Shown here: positions 1-5,966 of the stretch, piece by piece
Position numbering within the stretch: the stretch's first letter is position 1
Layout: every line of letters starts with the position of its first letter
Source: Propionibacteriaceae bacterium
Lineage (GTDB): Bacteria > Actinomycetota > Actinomycetes > Propionibacteriales > Propionibacteriaceae
Reading direction: 5' to 3'
DNA: 8,115 nt
Assembly (NCBI GenBank): GCA_003153855.1
Contig: PMBM01000042.1
Span: 1,932-10,046 of the forward strand
Made by a program: the position numbers and the translations under genes
The notes under the pieces: model-generated
Databases searched by the model: none
What the model saw: the letters and a program-made list of their open reading frames with translations, nothing else
What the model was told of the DNA's origin: nothing

Positions 1-1010
1 GGTACGGAGCCGGCCCTCAGCATGCCGGGATCAGGGAGCAGGTAGGCGATGTCGCCGGACAGCATCTGCTGCTCGCTGCGCAGCGGCAGGAGGCTGTGCA
101 CAGGCGGGGAGAGCTCGGGCTGCTCGGACTCGCGTGTGGGCGGCAGGCCGGCCTTCACGGGCTTCGTCGGGGCGATGACCGCGGTCAGGGCCTCGTCCGG
201 GTTCTCGTCGGCGACGAGCGGCGTGTCGTACGCCTCGTCCACGCCGAACGCGAGCTCCTCGGCTGTCTTCCGATGAGCCACGAGCTTCGAGGTGAGGCCC
301 TTCGCGCCGGAGACGAGGTCGTTGAGCGGGCGCCCGACCACCACGAGCGCGCCGAAAACGGTGAGCAGGAAGAGCAGCGGAGCCGCGACCCACTTCGTGA
401 GCAGGTCGGCGAGGAACGAGCTGGACAGGAAGCCCACGACGCCGCCTGCGCGACGTACAGCCTCCATGTTCGCGGGGCGAGGGAGGCCGTTGGCGATGTG
501 CACCATCCCCAGGGCGCCCAGCACGACGGCGGTCCACCCGACGAACTGCCGACCCCATGGTCCGTTGCGGTCGGGGTGGCGGAGCGTCCGCCACGCCATG
601 ACGACGAGCAGGACGGGTGTTGCGTACGCGGCGACGCCGACGGCCGACTCGATGCCCTGACGCAGGGCGTTGCCGACGGGTCCCGGGATCTGGAACCAGA
701 AGGTGGCGACCACGACGATGGCGAGCGCGATGAGGAACAGACCCCAGCCGTCACGACGGAGGCCGGGTTCGAGGTCGCGGGCGCCGCTGCCGATGCCGCG
801 GGCGATACTGCCGATACCGCGTGCCAGACCGCGCCAGATCGCCCACAGACCACGTCCGATCATCGGCAGAACGCCGGGGCGTGGCTGCTTGCGAGCGCGC
901 GAACGCGTCCTCGTCGTGGTGGTCTTGCTCCCGCTTGACCTCGTTCCCGATCCGGCTCGAGGAGACGCCGTGCTGCGGGACCGAGGCGGGGAAGGTGCCC
1001 GGGTCGCCAT
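1..1010 (-). CDS. ftsK: FtsK/SpoIIIE-type DNA translocase, N-terminal part (cut by window edge)
   Basis: I translated this frame by hand: an ATG at 1010 opens it and it stays open for 336 complete codons to the window edge, so the C-terminus is missing. Residues 1-45 are Ser/Thr/Arg/Lys-rich and look disordered. Residues 60-79 hold a short repeat, GIGSIAR then GIGSGAR. Hydrophobic segments follow at about 89-106, 122-140, 155-174 and 189-226, fitting the four-helix FtsK membrane domain. An acidic, proline-containing linker starts near residue 230. The stretch near 322-336 (YLLPDPGMLRAG) resembles the segment just before the translocase core of actinobacterial FtsK. The family pumps DNA at the division septum and helps resolve chromosome dimers at dif sites; the Walker motor and gamma domain would lie beyond the left edge. 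It lies 93 bp downstream of thiL on the same strand. No Shine-Dalgarno sequence precedes the start. The assignment rests on the membrane-domain pattern and linker, because the ATPase itself cannot be seen. Confidence 0.87.
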   Translation of the reverse strand, partial: MATRAPSPPRSRSTASPRAGSGTRSSGSKTTTTRTRSRARKQPRPGVLPMIGRGLWAIWRGLARGIGSIARGIGSGARDLEPGLRRDGWGLFLIALAIVVVATFWFQIPGPVGNALRQGIESAVGVAAYATPVLLVVMAWRTLRHPDRNGPWGRQFVGWTAVVLGALGMVHIANGLPRPANMEAVRRAGGVVGFLSSSFLADLLTKWVAAPLLFLLTVFGALVVVGRPLNDLVSGAKGLTSKLVAHRKTAEELAFGVDEAYDTPLVADENPDEALTAVIAPTKPVKAGLPPTRESEQPELSPPVHSLLPLRSEQQMLSGDIAYLLPDPGMLRAGSV

Positions 1011-1018
1011 GGAACATG

Positions 1019-1024
1019 AATCTA
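1019..1024 (-). promoter_or_regulatory. Candidate -10 element (TAGATT) just upstream of ftsK
   Basis: On the minus strand TAGATT matches the actinobacterial -10 consensus TANNNT and ends 8 nt before the ftsK ATG. There is no purine-rich ribosome binding site between them. If used, transcription would begin at or within about 2 nt of the start codon, giving a leaderless or nearly leaderless mRNA. No convincing -35 hexamer is seen. This is inference from motif and spacing only. Confidence 0.35.
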
Positions 1025-1053
1025 CGCGACCGGGGAAGCAAACTCACGGACAT

Positions 1054-1085
1054 CCGGCCAGCCGCTCGGCGCGTCGGGTGGCCGG
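1054..1085 (-). terminator. Possible hairpin between thiL and ftsK
   Basis: A perfect 7-bp inverted repeat (CCGGCCA and TGGCCGG, 1054-1060 with 1079-1085) encloses an 18-nt loop that can add a short inner CCG/CGG pairing. It begins about 20 nt after the thiL stop. No T-run follows, so it is at best a weak or U-less terminator. In DNA this GC-rich it could be chance. Confidence 0.3.
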
Positions 1086-1103
1086 TGGCCGTGCGCCGCA
1101 GGT

Positions 1104-2051
1104 TCAGCGGCGGAAGTGGTCCCAGCCCGGGCTCGCGTCGTACGTGCGGCCGTCGACGAGGACACCGGGATCCCCGTCCGTCACGACTCCTACCACCTGC
1201 CACTCCGGCGGTACGTTCCCGAGCGGGAAGGTCGCGACCAGCGCATGGTCCTCGCCGCCGGTGAGGACGAACCGGAGCGGGTCGACCCCCGTTGCGGCGG
1301 CGACGGCGTGCAGAGGGTCGGGGACGTCGAACCGCCCTGTGTCGAGGTCGATGCACACGCCGGAGGCGTCGGCTATATGCCCGAGGTCGGCGAGGAGTCC
1401 GTCGCTGACGTCGATCATCGCGGTCGCGCCTGAGAGGCGGGCCTCGGCCCCGGCCCCGTACGGGACCTGTGGCAGCTGGTAAGCCTCGACGAGGACCCGC
1501 GGAGAGCGGAAGCCACGGCTCAGCACCGCCAGGCCGGCTCCGGACCAGCCGAGACGGCCGCGGTACGCCACGACGTCGCCCACCTGGGCGCCTGAGCGGA
1601 GCACCGGGACGGCCCCGCGCGTCTCCCCCATCACCGTCACCGAGATGACCACGTCACGGCCTCGCGTCAGGTCGCCGCCGACGAGCGCCGCCCCGGCAGC
1701 CTCGCACTCGAGGCGGATGCCCTTGGCGAGGTCGTCGATCCACGCGACCGGGATGTCCTCCGGGACCGTGAGGCCGACGAGGACCGCCGCCTGGTAGGCG
1801 CCCATGGCTTCGATGTCGGCCGCCGCGACCGCCACGGCACGTCGGCCCAGCATCTCGGCGGGAACCCAGTCGCGGCGAAAATGCACGCCCTCGACGAGGA
1901 TGTCGACGCTCGTGACCGACGACCCGTTGACGAGGAAGACAGCCGCGTCATCGCCAGGACCGACGCTCACCGCGGGCGCGGCCGGCAGCCCGTGCGTGAT
2001 CCGGGAGATGATGCCGAACTCTCCGAGCGAGCCGACCGTGTTGGCTTCCAT
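1104..2051 (-). CDS. thiL: Thiamine-monophosphate kinase ThiL
   Basis: ThiL phosphorylates thiamine monophosphate with ATP to give thiamine diphosphate, the last step of cofactor synthesis in bacteria, in the cytoplasm. The 315-residue product matches the usual length and shows the family motifs in order: GEFGII (10-15), the metal-binding GPGDDAA (31-37), SVDILVEGVHF (48-58), DIEAMGA (79-85), GGDLTRG (125-131), DVSDGLLADL (214-223) and GGEDHAL (265-271). It closely resembles the mycobacterial ThiL sequence I remember. The chosen ATG at 2051 puts GEF at residue 10, as expected. It is preceded by GGTGA at a short spacing and by a TACGGT that could be a leaderless promoter. An in-frame ATG at 2075 would add 8 residues, and one at 2132 would add 27 residues unlike the family. 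The gene diverges from the putative glycosyltransferase and is followed by ftsK. Confidence 0.95.
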   Translation of the reverse strand: MEANTVGSLGEFGIISRITHGLPAAPAVSVGPGDDAAVFLVNGSSVTSVDILVEGVHFRRDWVPAEMLGRRAVAVAAADIEAMGAYQAAVLVGLTVPEDIPVAWIDDLAKGIRLECEAAGAALVGGDLTRGRDVVISVTVMGETRGAVPVLRSGAQVGDVVAYRGRLGWSGAGLAVLSRGFRSPRVLVEAYQLPQVPYGAGAEARLSGATAMIDVSDGLLADLGHIADASGVCIDLDTGRFDVPDPLHAVAAATGVDPLRFVLTGGEDHALVATFPLGNVPPEWQVVGVVTDGDPGVLVDGRTYDASPGWDHFRR

Positions 2052-2057
2052 GCGTTC

Positions 2058-2063
2058 ACCGTA
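2058..2063 (-). promoter_or_regulatory. Candidate leaderless -10 element (TACGGT) for thiL
   Basis: TACGGT on the minus strand fits TANNNT and ends exactly 6 nt before the ATG at 2051, so its last T would be at -7 if transcription began at the A of the start codon. This is the geometry described for leaderless actinobacterial genes. The same bases contain GGTGA, which could instead serve as a weak Shine-Dalgarno site. No good -35 is seen. Confidence 0.4.
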
Positions 2064-2194
2064 GCGGTAGGCCATGTCCGATTTTGCGGCGTGTTTCACC
2101 CCCAGTGCACGCCGTGGGATGCCCTGTGCCACGATGGCTTTCAGACCCGGGTGGCGCGTCGACGGGGACGCAGCTGAAGTACGGGTCTCGTCCT

Positions 2195-2203
2195 AAGGAG
2201 GGG
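2195..2203 (+). promoter_or_regulatory. Strong ribosome binding site for the gene starting at 2210
   Basis: AAGGAGGGG lies 6 nt before the ATG at 2210, a near-ideal Shine-Dalgarno match and spacing. It decides the start: the frame is open back to 2084, but the extra 42 codons would be read through this site and have no ribosome binding site of their own. The rest of the 158-bp divergent gap (2052-2209) shows no clear promoter for this gene. Confidence 0.85.
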
Positions 2204-2209
2204 CAGCCC

Positions 2210-3292
2210 ATGGCTGTGGCAGTCAAGTACGGATGGCTCACCGACGAGCCGATCATCACCCCTGACGGTTCACTGGTGACGACGGATGGCGGCGTGACAG
2301 TCGCGCGGCGCGTCCTCCAGATGTACCCCGATGCCGTCCTACTGGGCAGCTTCACAGGCAAGGCGGACGGCTTCAACGTCGTCACCTACGCCGACCTGGA
2401 CCCGACGAGCATCGTCATCAACCTCGACGTCATCGACTCCGTGGGAGTCTTCCAGCGGCTGCACCGCAGCGGCGGCGAGCCGAAGATCATGAACTTCCAG
2501 TGGATCAACCCCTCCACGTTCCATCACCCGGTGAACTTCGCCGCGATGGGCCTCAGCTACGCGATGTTCCCCACGTTCTGCGCCGGTGAGCGCACGGCCG
2601 TCGAGGTTCGCGAAGTGGCCCGCAAGTGGACGGTTCCCACCCTCTCGGAGCGCGTACGCGTTGCGTGGGCCGACCTGGGCGTACGGGCCGAGATGGTCCG
2701 CCCGCGTCAGTCGACCGAGGTCCCCGTCGTTCTCTACCCGGCGATCTCGACGATCGCCCGCAAGCAGCCCCAGGCCTTCGTGGAGATCGTGGAAGCGGTC
2801 GCCAAGCAGACGCCGATCCGTGTCGAGGCCCGCCTCAACACCACGGCGCTCGCGAGCGACACGGCGATGTACCTGTCTCGCCAGAAGTGGGCCAAGGTCC
2901 AGCCGCTGGCCAAGGGTCGCGAGGAGTACTGGGACGAGCTCTCCCGCACCACGGCCTACGTCGGGACGGCGACCGAGGAGGCGTACGGGCTCGAGTACGT
3001 CGAGGCTCTCATGGCCGGTGCCGTCGGCATCCTGCCGGACAAGCCGTGGGCTCGCCGACTGGTCCCCGAGGGCTACCCGTTCCTGTACGAGGGCAAGCTC
3101 CAGGCCGAGCAGATGCTGCTCCGCGCGGTGACCTCACCCGACCAGTGCCGCGCCGAGGTCGACGCGGTCGCAGCACGGGCGCTGGGCACGACCACCACCG
3201 CCGGTGCGCTGCAGGCCTGGATCGAGGCCAACCACAACGTGGCGGACTTCGACGAGCAGTTCAAGGCCCAGGTCAAGGCGTGGTTCGGCTAA
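2210..3292 (+). CDS. Putative GT-B glycosyltransferase with divergent N-terminal half
   Basis: The product has 360 residues. Its C-terminal half carries EEAYGLEYVEALMAGAVGIL (256-275), which contains the EX7E pattern (E257, E265) and following glycine of GT4-type, GT-B-fold glycosyltransferases, where these glutamates contact the nucleotide-sugar donor. The N-terminal half (1-170) lacks the usual glycine-rich GT-B opening. It has notable motifs of its own: TTDGGVTVARRVL (24-36), NFQWINPSTFHHPVNFAAMGLSYAMF (95-120) and AGERTAVEVREVARKWTVP (125-143). I see no signal peptide or membrane helix, so it is probably cytoplasmic. The acceptor and sugar cannot be named. It stands alone on the plus strand, divergent from thiL and convergent with ddl, with its own strong ribosome binding site and a terminator hairpin, so it is probably a separate transcription unit. 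Codon use resembles its neighbours and gives no sign of recent transfer. Glycosyltransferase-like is fairly sure; function unknown. Confidence 0.85.
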   Translation: MAVAVKYGWLTDEPIITPDGSLVTTDGGVTVARRVLQMYPDAVLLGSFTGKADGFNVVTYADLDPTSIVINLDVIDSVGVFQRLHRSGGEPKIMNFQWINPSTFHHPVNFAAMGLSYAMFPTFCAGERTAVEVREVARKWTVPTLSERVRVAWADLGVRAEMVRPRQSTEVPVVLYPAISTIARKQPQAFVEIVEAVAKQTPIRVEARLNTTALASDTAMYLSRQKWAKVQPLAKGREEYWDELSRTTAYVGTATEEAYGLEYVEALMAGAVGILPDKPWARRLVPEGYPFLYEGKLQAEQMLLRAVTSPDQCRAEVDAVAARALGTTTTAGALQAWIEANHNVADFDEQFKAQVKAWFG

Positions 3293-3301
3293 AGAGACGC
3301 T

Positions 3302-3347
3302 GAACGCGAAGGGGGCCGACGGTTGTCCGTCGGCCCCCTTCGCGTTC
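3302..3347. terminator. Bidirectional hairpin terminator between convergent genes
   Basis: A perfect 21-bp inverted repeat (3302-3322 with 3327-3347) encloses a 4-nt loop, TTGT. The arms include GGGGGCCGACGG and its complement. It sits 9 nt after the stop of the plus-strand gene and about 30 nt after the stop of ddl on the other strand, so it can end transcripts from both sides. No long T-run follows either arm, as is common for actinobacterial terminators. Confidence 0.9.
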
Positions 3348-3376
3348 TCGCCTGCGGGAGCGTGTCGTCGGCGGTG

Positions 3377-4480
3377 TCAGCGCAGCCCGAGCGGGCGCGC
3401 GAGGGCCAGGTCGAGCAGGGTCGTGACCAGGGCTGTGTACGGGACGCCTGCGGCTTCAAAGAGCTTCGGGTACATCGACGTCGCCGTGAAGCCCGGCATC
3501 GTGTTGAGCTCGTTGAGGATGACGGTGCCGTCGGGGTACACGAACGTGTCGACGCGCGCCAGACCTTCGACGCCGAGCGCGACGAACGCCCGCATAGCCA
3601 GATCCTGCACGCACCGAGCCACCTCGTACGGCAGGTCCGCAGGGATGACGAGGTCGACCGGCTGGTCGGGGAGGTACTTCGTGGCGAAGTCGTAGAAGCG
3701 GCTCTCGGTGTGAACATCGATCTCCCCCGGAGCCGACGCCGCCGGCCGACCGTCGAACGAGCCGATCACCGCGCACTCGATCTCTCGGGCGCCCACGATT
3801 CCCTGCTCCACGATGACCTGGGGGTCGAAGTCGCGGGCCTCGGCGATCGCCGTCGGCAGGTCCTGAGCATTGGTGACGCGGGTGATGCCCATCGACGACC
3901 CGCCACGCGCCGGCTTCACGAACCACGGCGCCGTCAGGCTCTCGATCCGCGCGAGGCAGGCTGCCGGATCGGCGCGCCACTGCGCATCGGTCACGATGAC
4001 GTACGGGCCCGTAGGCAGGTCGTGGACCGCGAACTGCTGCTTCATGGCGCCCTTGTCCTGGCAGACAGCGCTGGACAGGACGCCAGCGCCCACGTACCGG
4101 AGGCCCATCATCTCGAACAGCCCCTGGATGGTGCCGTCCTCGCCGAAGGGGCCGTGCAGCAGCGCGAACGCCACGTCGACCGGCGTGCGGTCCACGAGAG
4201 CGTCCCCGTCGACACGGGCCACGTCGGCGCCCTGGACCGTACGGACCAGGACCGCATCGGGCAGGGAGGCGTCGACGGTAGGCAGGCGGTCGTCCACGAT
4301 CGCGTACGACCTCACGGTCGCCTCGTCCACGGCCACCCAGCGGCCGCCCTTGGCGATGCCCACGCAGGTCACGTCGAATCGGTCACGGTCGAGCGCTCTA
4401 AGGACTCCGCCTGCGGTGAGGCACGACACCTCGTGCTCCGACGAGTCGCCGCCGAACACGAGCAGTACACGACTCCGCAC
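3377..4480 (-). CDS. ddl: D-alanine-D-alanine ligase (ATP-grasp)
   Basis: Ddl joins two D-alanines using ATP, giving the dipeptide that MurF adds to the peptidoglycan precursor in the cytoplasm. Read from the GTG at 4480 the product has 367 residues, the normal length of the longer Ddl type. Visible motifs are VFGGDSSEHEVS (8-19, with the glutamate at 15 as in E. coli DdlB), HGPFGEDGTIQG (109-120), the ATP-grasp loop VKPARGGSSMG (188-198), REIECAV (232-238), RFYDFATKY (261-269), LARVD (307-311) and the catalytic and metal-binding NELNTMPGFT (323-332). The tyrosine in the FYDF segment is typical of D-Ala-D-Ala rather than D-lactate ligases, so no built-in vancomycin resistance is suggested. 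The GTG start has GAAGGGGA 8 nt upstream; the frame runs open to 4588, but that extension lies in the upstream gene and is unlike the family. It follows the acyltransferase by 37 bp and is probably co-transcribed with it. Confidence 0.96.
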   Translation of the reverse strand: MRSRVLLVFGGDSSEHEVSCLTAGGVLRALDRDRFDVTCVGIAKGGRWVAVDEATVRSYAIVDDRLPTVDASLPDAVLVRTVQGADVARVDGDALVDRTPVDVAFALLHGPFGEDGTIQGLFEMMGLRYVGAGVLSSAVCQDKGAMKQQFAVHDLPTGPYVIVTDAQWRADPAACLARIESLTAPWFVKPARGGSSMGITRVTNAQDLPTAIAEARDFDPQVIVEQGIVGAREIECAVIGSFDGRPAASAPGEIDVHTESRFYDFATKYLPDQPVDLVIPADLPYEVARCVQDLAMRAFVALGVEGLARVDTFVYPDGTVILNELNTMPGFTATSMYPKLFEAAGVPYTALVTTLLDLALARPLGLR

Positions 4481-4488
4481 GGTTGGTA

Positions 4489-4496
4489 TCCCCTTC
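4489..4496 (-). promoter_or_regulatory. Ribosome binding site deciding the GTG start of ddl
   Basis: GAAGGGGA on the minus strand, 8 nt before the GTG at 4480. It supports this GTG over the in-frame upstream start at 4588, and it puts the conserved GGDSSEHE segment at its usual distance from the N-terminus. Confidence 0.8.
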
Positions 4497-4517
4497 GTCT
4501 GGCCCCGGTCGACCACC

Positions 4518-5300
4518 CTAACGGTCCTCGACCGGCACGTGCCGCTTGAGGTCGGGGTCCCAGCGCTGGGCCGGGACAGGCTCGCCACGTACGAGCGCCA
4601 CCTGCACGGTGATCGCGTCGATGATGCGCCGGGTGGCCTCCTCGAGCAGCTCCTTCGTCACCGGGCGCGACCTGAGGTCGTCGAACTCGATCGGTGCGCC
4701 TGCGCTCACCCGGAAGACGTGGCGCCGGCTGAACACCAGCGGGAAGCCGCGCTTGCCGTTCGGCATGAACTGGTGGCTGCCCCACTGCCCGACAGGGATG
4801 ACGGGGACGTCGCTCTCCAGTGCGAGCCTCGCCGCGCCGGTCTTGCCCGACGTCGGCCAGAGGTCGGGATCACCGGCGCGGGTGCCCTCGGGGTAGATGC
4901 CGACGAGCTTGCCGGCGACCAGGGCGGCCTTGGCAGCGGCCAGCGAGTCCTTCGCCCTCTCGGAGTGGCGTTCGACGGGGATCTGGCCGCAGGACCGGGC
5001 CAGCCACCCGAGCACCGGGGTCGTGAAGATCTGTACCTTGCCGAGGTAGCGCACCCATCGCCCGGCGCCGTAGATCAGGTACAGACCGACGGCCACGGGA
5101 TCGAAGAACGATGTGTGGTTGACCACCACGAGCACGCCGCCCTGCTGGGGCACGTTCTCCGTACCCCGCCAGTCGCGACCGCCGATGCGTCGCGCTACGA
5201 AGCCGAGGAGCTGCGCGAGCCTTCGGTACACGACCTCGGTGGGCTCGTGGTTCACGTCGCGCAACCGCGGCCACGGGTCTCGTCGGCTTAGCTGAGTCAA
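4518..5300 (-). CDS. plsC: Lysophospholipid (1-acyl-glycerol-3-phosphate) acyltransferase, PlsC family
   Basis: Members of this family transfer a fatty acyl group to lysophosphatidic acid or a related lysolipid at the inner face of the membrane, making phosphatidic acid. The 260-residue product shows the four acyltransferase blocks: NHTSFFDP (61-68, the HX4D catalytic pair H62 and D67), GQIPVER (105-111), YPEGTR (136-141) and VPVIPVG (165-171). The stretch around 52-60 and the segment near 70-80 are moderately hydrophobic and may touch the membrane, but no clear spanning helix is seen. The likely start is TTG at 5300, which has AGGGAGAG 8 nt upstream; a GTG at 5255 lacks a ribosome binding site. 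A TAGGGT at 5343-5348 is a possible -10 element. The gene lies just upstream of ddl. In many actinobacteria gpsA separates these two genes; here it does not. The exact substrate (lysophosphatidate or another lysolipid) cannot be told. Confidence 0.9.
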   Translation of the reverse strand: MTQLSRRDPWPRLRDVNHEPTEVVYRRLAQLLGFVARRIGGRDWRGTENVPQQGGVLVVVNHTSFFDPVAVGLYLIYGAGRWVRYLGKVQIFTTPVLGWLARSCGQIPVERHSERAKDSLAAAKAALVAGKLVGIYPEGTRAGDPDLWPTSGKTGAARLALESDVPVIPVGQWGSHQFMPNGKRGFPLVFSRRHVFRVSAGAPIEFDDLRSRPVTKELLEEATRRIIDAITVQVALVRGEPVPAQRWDPDLKRHVPVEDR

Positions 5301-5308
5301 CGCGGTAT

Positions 5309-5316
5309 CTCTCCCT
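5309..5316 (-). promoter_or_regulatory. Ribosome binding site for the TTG start of the acyltransferase
   Basis: AGGGAGAG on the minus strand lies 8 nt before the TTG at 5300. No other in-frame candidate nearby (for example GTG at 5255) has a purine-rich site, so this favours the rare TTG start. Confidence 0.6.
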
Positions 5317-5342
5317 GCCCGCCGGTACGGATTGGTGGCGAC

Positions 5343-5348
5343 ACCCTA
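5343..5348 (-). promoter_or_regulatory. Possible -10 element upstream of the acyltransferase-ddl pair
   Basis: TAGGGT on the minus strand fits TANNNT and would place the transcription start near 5336, about 35 nt before the TTG start. The -35 position is G/C-only and does not match a consensus, so this is a weak call. Confidence 0.3.
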
Positions 5349-5416
5349 GCGCCCAGGCCAGCCGGCCCCGGCGACATCGTTGGCGCAACCAGCCGGCGTG
5401 GCAGCACACTGGAGCC

Positions 5417-5614
5417 ATGCCGTCCACCCTGGTGACCGTGACGATCAGCGACGACGTGCCGTCCACGGATGGCACCTGGCCGGCTGTCGACACATGGGGT
5501 CGTCGCGTGCGGGTCACCCTGCATAACGGGGCGGCCACACCGCGTACGGTGCGCCGTGGCCAAGCCGTCCGCGGCGTGCTGGTCGGGGATCACGTGATCG
5601 ACGCAGGGCTCTGA
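5417..5614 (+). CDS. Possible small protein of 65 residues, unknown function
   Basis: This plus-strand ORF fills most of the 336-bp gap between the acyltransferase and HU genes. About four fifths of its codons end in G or C, as in the neighbouring real genes, and the residue mix is protein-like (many Val, Thr, Asp, Gly) rather than the Arg/Ser/Pro-rich mix of shadow frames. The product begins MPSTLVTVTISDD and ends VLVGDHVIDAGL. The pattern of alternating hydrophobic residues suggests a small beta-rich domain. No signal peptide, membrane segment, cysteine or known motif is visible, and I do not recognise a family. The start is uncertain: GGAG lies only 2 nt before the ATG, too close for a normal ribosome binding site, and CACACT 6 nt upstream is a poor match to a leaderless -10. 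It is convergent with the HU gene, the two stops being 22 bp apart. It may instead be non-coding. Confidence 0.5.
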   Translation: MPSTLVTVTISDDVPSTDGTWPAVDTWGRRVRVTLHNGAATPRTVRRGQAVRGVLVGDHVIDAGL

Positions 5615-5636
5615 CAGCCCGGCGAATGCAGGCGGG

Positions 5637-5924
5637 TCAGCCTTCCGGCGGAGTCAGCCTCGACTCGAACCGGGTCCCGATCCGGAACCGGACGTAGTCC
5701 TTCTCCGACGCGTCCTTGCGGGCACCCGTCTTCGGGTTGCGGACCGTTCGAGCTTCTCTGTGCAGCTTCTCGAAGATGCCGAACCCCGAGATGGCTACGC
5801 GTCCTGTTCGAGCCGTTTCCGCGGCGATGCTGTCGGTGACAGCCTTCAGTGCACGTTCCGCTTCCGCCTTGTTGCCGAAGTAGTAGCGCTCGGCAATCGT
5901 GGCGATCAGCTCGCCTTTGTTCAT
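5637..5924 (-). CDS. hup: HU-family DNA-binding protein, short form without a basic tail
   Basis: HU proteins are small dimeric nucleoid proteins that bind and bend DNA. The 95-residue product begins MNKGELIATIAER, carries the family signature ISGFGIFEK (45-53) and has RNPKTG (62-67) at the tip of the DNA-clasping beta arm, with the proline (P64) that inserts between base pairs. Length is that of bacterial HU such as E. coli HupA/B. In Mycobacterium (hupB) and Streptomyces (hupS) the HU gene at the equivalent position beside leuD encodes a long Lys/Ala-rich C-terminal tail. Here the protein ends SRLTPPEG right after the HU fold. The arm region also contains an acidic stretch, DASEKD (71-76). 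The ATG at 5924 has a strong GGGGGAGGGG site 8 nt upstream. The promoter region contains three phased CTAG half-sites. It follows leuD after 138 bp and is probably its own transcription unit. The HU family call is firm; whether it is the main HU of the cell is unknown. Confidence 0.93.
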   Translation of the reverse strand: MNKGELIATIAERYYFGNKAEAERALKAVTDSIAAETARTGRVAISGFGIFEKLHREARTVRNPKTGARKDASEKDYVRFRIGTRFESRLTPPEG

Positions 5925-5966
5925 CTCAAGCCCCTCCCCCGCAGGCGCCCTTCCTGTGCGGGACCT

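Noticed and set aside
185..853. Minus-strand open frames of 187 and 222 codons (31-594 and 185-853)
   Set aside because: Both are other frames of the same strand as ftsK. The products are Ser/Arg/Pro-rich without hydrophobic segments, while the third frame gives the coherent FtsK N-terminus.
96..938. Long plus-strand open frame of 280 codons at the left end
   Set aside because: It is antisense to the ftsK frame, whose membrane domain is clear. Its product is an Arg/Asp/Gly/His-rich mix with no motif, typical of a shadow frame in high-GC DNA.
2052..2132. Longer thiL start at 2132
   Set aside because: The extra 27 residues do not resemble ThiL family N-termini. The ATG at 2051 (or possibly 2075) gives the expected distance to the GEFGII motif.
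2084..2209. Longer start for the putative glycosyltransferase at 2084
   Set aside because: The strong AAGGAGGGG site immediately before 2210 would lie inside the coding region, and the extension has no ribosome binding site.
3323..5291. Long plus-strand open frames of 408 and 473 codons (3323-4549 and 3870-5291)
   Set aside because: They run antisense across ddl and the acyltransferase, both of which have full motif sets. They have no ribosome binding site and no recognisable domain.
5297..5593. Minus-strand open frame of 98 codons between the acyltransferase and HU genes
   Set aside because: The composition is His/Arg/Gly/Pro-rich and the frame ends inside the acyltransferase start. The opposite-strand 65-codon frame is more protein-like.
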